Assembly (NCBI RefSeq): GCF_013394385.1
Contig: NZ_AP022834.1
Location: 1,054,001-1,118,000, forward strand
Direction: 5' to 3'
Length of the DNA: 64,000 bases
Origin: Kocuria sp. TGY1127_2
GTDB lineage: Bacteria; Actinomycetota; Actinomycetes; Actinomycetales; Micrococcaceae
Shown here: one piece after another, positions 61,052 to 64,000 of the stretch
How the letters are laid out: each line of letters opens with the position of its first letter
Numbering within the stretch: position 1 is the first letter of the stretch
Notes under the pieces: generated by a model
Seen by the model: only the letters and a program-made list of their open reading frames with translations
The model's database searches: none
Told to the model about the DNA's origin: nothing
Position numbers and translations under genes: made by a program

Positions 61052-61882
61052 GTGTCCCCACTGCAGCCTCCGAGCATCGCTCTGGACCGTGCTGCGCTGT
61101 CCTTTGGGGAGCGCACCCTCTGGACCGAGTTGACACTGGATATTCCCCAGGGCGAGTATTTCGCTGTCCTGGGTCCGAATGGATCGGGCAAATCGACGTT
61201 CCTCAAGACCTTGCTCGGGCTTCTGCCTCTTTCGGGCGGTTCAGTCCGCGTGCTGGGGGAGACGGTGCGGCGCGGTAATCCACAGATCGGTTATGTGCCC
61301 CAACAGCGTCCGTTTTCGCCGGATACCCCATTGAGGGCCCGAGACCTGGTGGGAATGGGACTGGACGGGCATCGCTGGGGGCCGGGGCTGCTGTCCCGGA
61401 AGCGCAGAGCCCGTGTTGACGAGTCGTTGGAACGCGTCGGTGCCACGGAATACGCGGCCGTTCCTGTGGGGCTGTTGTCCGGTGGAGAACAACAACGGTT
61501 GCGTGTCGCCCAAGCCCTGGCGTCCCGGCCCAGGCTGTTGTTGTGCGACGAGGCGCTGCTTTCCTTGGACCTGCGCCATCAGAGCGCGGTGAGCAGACTG
61601 ATAGAAGACTACCGAGAGGAGTCGGGTGCCACGGTGGTTTTTGTGACTCACGAGATCAACCCGATCATCGACGACGTCGACCGCGTGCTGTATCTGGCCA
61701 ACGGTCGATTCACGGTGGGCAGCGTCGAGGAAGTCATGACCACGGAAACCCTCACGCGTGTCTACGGTGCACCGGTGAACGTGGTCCAGGTCGACGGTCG
61801 CTATATCGTCGTGGGCGCCGGATCTGCTTCCGAGGCCTCTGGTTCGGACTGCCACGCGCACGACATCGGAGGGGAAGCCTGA
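61052..61882 (+). CDS. znuC: Zinc ABC transporter ATPase ZnuC
   Basis: A 276-residue ATPase. Walker A GPNGSGKST, signature LLSGGEQQRLRVAQALA, Walker B LLLCDEALLSLD (an unusual Leu-Leu-Ser after DEA where DEPL is the norm) and the H-loop FVTHEINPI are all visible. GTG at 61052 follows AAGGAG; the open frame from 61016 includes part of the preceding hairpin spacer. It overlaps znuB by three bases. Confidence 0.94.
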   Translation: MSPLQPPSIALDRAALSFGERTLWTELTLDIPQGEYFAVLGPNGSGKSTFLKTLLGLLPLSGGSVRVLGETVRRGNPQIGYVPQQRPFSPDTPLRARDLVGMGLDGHRWGPGLLSRKRRARVDESLERVGATEYAAVPVGLLSGGEQQRLRVAQALASRPRLLLCDEALLSLDLRHQSAVSRLIEDYREESGATVVFVTHEINPIIDDVDRVLYLANGRFTVGSVEEVMTTETLTRVYGAPVNVVQVDGRYIVVGAGSASEASGSDCHAHDIGGEA

Positions 61883-62829
61883 TGCTCATTGATGCACTAG
61901 CCCCGTCGCTGGTCGCCGTCGGCGATTTCTGGAGCCGGATTTTTGTCTTCGAAGACTACGGTGAACTGTTTGTTCTTCTCAGCCAGTCCGTCGTCGCGGG
62001 AGCCATTCTGGCTCTCATCGGGGGCTTCATCGGGACATTCGTGATGATGCGTGACGGCTCTTTCGCCGTTCACGGAATAGCCGAACTTTCCTTCGCAGGT
62101 GCCGCATTCTTCCTGCTCGTCGGGATGGACGTGATCACCGGGTCATTGCTGGGGTCGATCGCAGCCGCGGCGATCATCGGGATCCTTGGGGCCAGGGCAA
62201 GCCACAACAGCACATTCATCGGTGTGCTGATGCCTTTCGGCCTCGGGCTCGGAATCCTGTTCCTCTCGTTGTACCAAGGCAGATCGGCAAATAAGTTTTC
62301 GCTCCTGACGGGGCAGATCGTGTCCGTCGACGCAGCTCAGGTATCCGAGATGGCCATCGGGGCCGTCGTTGTGATCGGCGGGTTGCTCATCGTGTGGCGT
62401 CCCCTGACTTTTGCAAGTCTCGATCCTGACGTTGCAATCGCCAAGGGTGTTCCGATGCGAGGCCTTGCAATGGTCTTCATGCTGTTGCTCGGCATCTCGG
62501 TTGCTCTGTCCGTGCAAGTGGTCGGCTCGCTTCTGGTTCTGGCGCTCCTGATCACGCCAGCAGCGGCGGCGATCCAACTGACGGCGTCGCCGGTCAAGGC
62601 CGTGGTTCTCTCGGTCGTCTTCGCCGAAATATCCACCGTGGGCGGAATCATGCTCGCGCTGGCGGGCTCTCTGCCCATCAGCCCTTATGTCACAACCATT
62701 TCCTTCTTGATCTACATCGTCTGCCGGATCGTGGGAACGGTGCGTCGGCGAGTGACGGGGTCCGGAAGAAAAATGCCGGTTGCCGCCTCACCTCATGATG
62801 AGGAACGCGCAACCTCGCGAGTGCACTGA
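61882..62829 (+). CDS. znuB: Zinc ABC transporter permease ZnuB
   Basis: A 315-residue permease of the ABC-3 family with about eight or nine membrane helices. Typical sequences are AGAILALIGGFIGTFVMMRDGSFAVHG and the C-terminal LVLALLITPAAAAIQL. ATG 61882 overlaps the znuC stop (TGATG arrangement) and has GGAGGGG upstream. Its last 37 bases overlap the 3' end of the convergent zur gene. Confidence 0.95.
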   Translation: MLIDALAPSLVAVGDFWSRIFVFEDYGELFVLLSQSVVAGAILALIGGFIGTFVMMRDGSFAVHGIAELSFAGAAFFLLVGMDVITGSLLGSIAAAAIIGILGARASHNSTFIGVLMPFGLGLGILFLSLYQGRSANKFSLLTGQIVSVDAAQVSEMAIGAVVVIGGLLIVWRPLTFASLDPDVAIAKGVPMRGLAMVFMLLLGISVALSVQVVGSLLVLALLITPAAAAIQLTASPVKAVVLSVVFAEISTVGGIMLALAGSLPISPYVTTISFLIYIVCRIVGTVRRRVTGSGRKMPVAASPHDEERATSRVH

Positions 62830-63206
62830 GCGCACAATCCGGTGAGCTCGATGGTATGTGCGATTTCGGTGAAACCGAACCTGGATCCAACCTGTTCGGC
62901 CCATTGCTCGACGACGTCGGCTTCGATATCTTCCGCGGCCCCACAGCGACGGCACAGAAGATGATGGTGGTGATCATCGGCCAGGCACTTCCTGTACAGG
63001 GCTTGGCCGTCATCTGACTGGACCACGTCCACTTCGCCGGTGTCCTCAAGAGATTGGAGGATGCGGTAGACGGTGGCCAACGAAACCCTGCCTCCTCGAT
63101 CCGAGACGATGCGGTGGAAGTCCTGGGCTGAGTGAAATTCTTCCAGAGTATCCAACGCCTCGACCACCGTTCTGCGCTGCCGAGTATTGCGGAATTCCTG
63201 GGTCAT
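62793..63206 (-). CDS. zur: Fur-family zinc uptake regulator Zur
   Basis: A 137-residue Fur-family repressor. The winged helix (RQRRTVVEALDTLEEFHSAQDF, SLATVYRILQSL) is followed by metal ligands HHHHLLCRRCG and the C-terminal CAQC, forming the structural Cys4 zinc site. Adjacency to znuABC makes Zur the obvious assignment over Fur. ATG at 63206 is chosen because AGGAG lies five bases upstream; a GTG at 63260 would add 18 low-complexity residues. It overlaps znuB by 37 bases tail to tail. Confidence 0.94.
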   Translation of the reverse strand: MTQEFRNTRQRRTVVEALDTLEEFHSAQDFHRIVSDRGGRVSLATVYRILQSLEDTGEVDVVQSDDGQALYRKCLADDHHHHLLCRRCGAAEDIEADVVEQWAEQVGSRFGFTEIAHTIELTGLCAQCTREVARSSS

Positions 63207-63439
63207 TCGCGCTCCTGCGGACCCCTCGGATCCTTCGTGCGCGGGTTGCTGCGCGGCCACGGCCTCAATCCTCTTTCTTACCGATGTCTGAAGGCGGCCC
63301 GATGCCCGCCCACGGTGCGGTTGCTCTTTCGCACCATATTGTCCTCATTCTAGGTGTGATGGATCCTCGGCATCGCCCAGGGCGTAACGGCTCGACACTG
63401 CCCTTACCCCGAACAGCTCAGGACGATATTCTGGGTGTT

Positions 63440-64000
63440 ATGCGACTCACCAAGTTCACGCACTCATGCGTCCGACTGGAAAAGGACGGATCCGTTCTCG
63501 TCTTCGATCCCGGCAACTTCTCCGATGCTGCGGAGATCGGAACGGCTCTCGAAGGAGTCGATTATGTGGTCATCACACACGAGCACCCGGACCATTACGA
63601 CCGCGACACGGTCAATGAGTACCTCGATACACGGCCGGATGTCCAGGTTTACGCACCTGGTCCCGTTGCCCGGGAGATGAGCGAGTCGGTCCAGCACCCC
63701 GGGAGGATCCATGAGGTCCACGGCGAGGAGTCCTTTGACCTCGGACCGTACGCCATACGGACCTTTGGCGGCCAGCATGCTTTGATCCATCCACTCGTGC
63801 CTGTGGTGGAAAATATCGGATTTCTGGTGGACGACAACATATATCATCCCGGCGACAGCCTGATCGTTCCGCACAGGGCCCAGGTTCGGAACCTCTTGGT
63901 CCCGATTCATGCTCCGTGGAACAAGTTGCACGAGGTCGTGGACTTCTTGACGTCGGTTCGGCCCCATCACGCCTACCCCCTTCATGACGGGCTTCTAGCC
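63440..64000 (+). CDS. MBL-fold metal-dependent hydrolase, UlaG-like (partial)
   Basis: The first 187 codons of a metallo-beta-lactamase-fold protein that runs off the window. The N-terminal MRLTKFTHSCVRLEKDG, metal motif THEHPDHYD (HxHxDH) and YHPGDSLIVP are visible. The sequence resembles small UlaG-type hydrolases whose substrates are unknown. ATG 63440 has a weak ribosome-binding site. It is oriented away from zur across a 233-base gap in which I see no clear Zur box. Confidence 0.88.
   Translation, partial: MRLTKFTHSCVRLEKDGSVLVFDPGNFSDAAEIGTALEGVDYVVITHEHPDHYDRDTVNEYLDTRPDVQVYAPGPVAREMSESVQHPGRIHEVHGEESFDLGPYAIRTFGGQHALIHPLVPVVENIGFLVDDNIYHPGDSLIVPHRAQVRNLLVPIHAPWNKLHEVVDFLTSVRPHHAYPLHDGLLA

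Overview
The window is a chromosomal core segment from a Gram-positive actinobacterium. I see no insertion sequence, prophage, CRISPR array, rRNA operon or replication origin. Lineage markers are WhiB1, MtrA-MtrB-LpqB, SigH with its zinc anti-sigma factor, an Rv3235-family protein, the fused 2-oxoglutarate dehydrogenase, UPF0182, a DUF2342 protein and the 24-residue ribosomal protein bL37. By eye the G+C is in the high fifties, and gene order best fits Micrococcales, probably Micrococcaceae of moderate G+C. Species cannot be set from sequence reading alone.

Layout. 1-7.5 kb: a hypothetical gene, a YgjP-like M48 peptidase, a DUF2342 protein, a PDZ/Lon-like membrane protease and a UPF0182 membrane protein. 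7.6-7.8 kb: initiator tRNA with its own promoter and terminator. 7.8-12.5 kb: a predicted Zn-sensing ArsR repressor, PspA, a coiled-coil membrane protein that seems to have lost its TPM domain, and an HtrA-type protease. 12.5-17.2 kb: tRNA modification (TrmL, cysteine desulfurase, MnmA), chorismate mutase and a MetE-like protein. 17.3-28.5 kb: the MtrA-MtrB-LpqB-ComF-HPF-SecA block, then Rv3235, LysM and helix-turn-helix genes. 28.6-35.3 kb: PdtaS, WhiB1, a small membrane protein and a large FHA/FtsK-like ATPase resembling EssC but with no WXG100 gene nearby. 35.7-40.6 kb: a four-gene galactofuranan operon (Glf, GlfT2-like, Wzm, Wzt). 40.6-44 kb: membrane protein, SmpB, RF2 and tmRNA. 44-50.5 kb: DUF4190, HisN, RsgA, AroA, DoxX, SigH-RsrA and bL37. 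50.7-57.1 kb: SGNH-like protein, OdhA/Kgd and GuaB1. 57.3-64 kb: two CNNM/CBS proteins, the zinc importer ZnuA-ZnuC-ZnuB, Zur, and the start of an MBL-fold hydrolase.

Themes. Envelope stress and cell-wall signalling dominate (MtrAB-LpqB, HtrA, PspA, Lon-like protease, SigH-RsrA). Ribosome maintenance and rescue is dense (HPF, SmpB plus tmRNA, RF2, RsgA, bL37, initiator tRNA). Zinc homeostasis appears twice: a CzrA-like sensor at 8 kb, and ZnuABC with Zur at 60-63 kb, where two Zur-like palindromes flank a promoter.

The best-supported non-obvious observations are the 24-aa bL37 gene, a SigH-type autoregulatory promoter (GGAAT-N18-GTT), the twin Zur-like boxes plus an intercistronic hairpin in znuA-znuC, a perfect 11-bp inverted repeat just upstream of odhA, the TPM-less PspA neighbour and the orphan EssC-like ATPase. 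I did not find a clearly new defence or mobile system.
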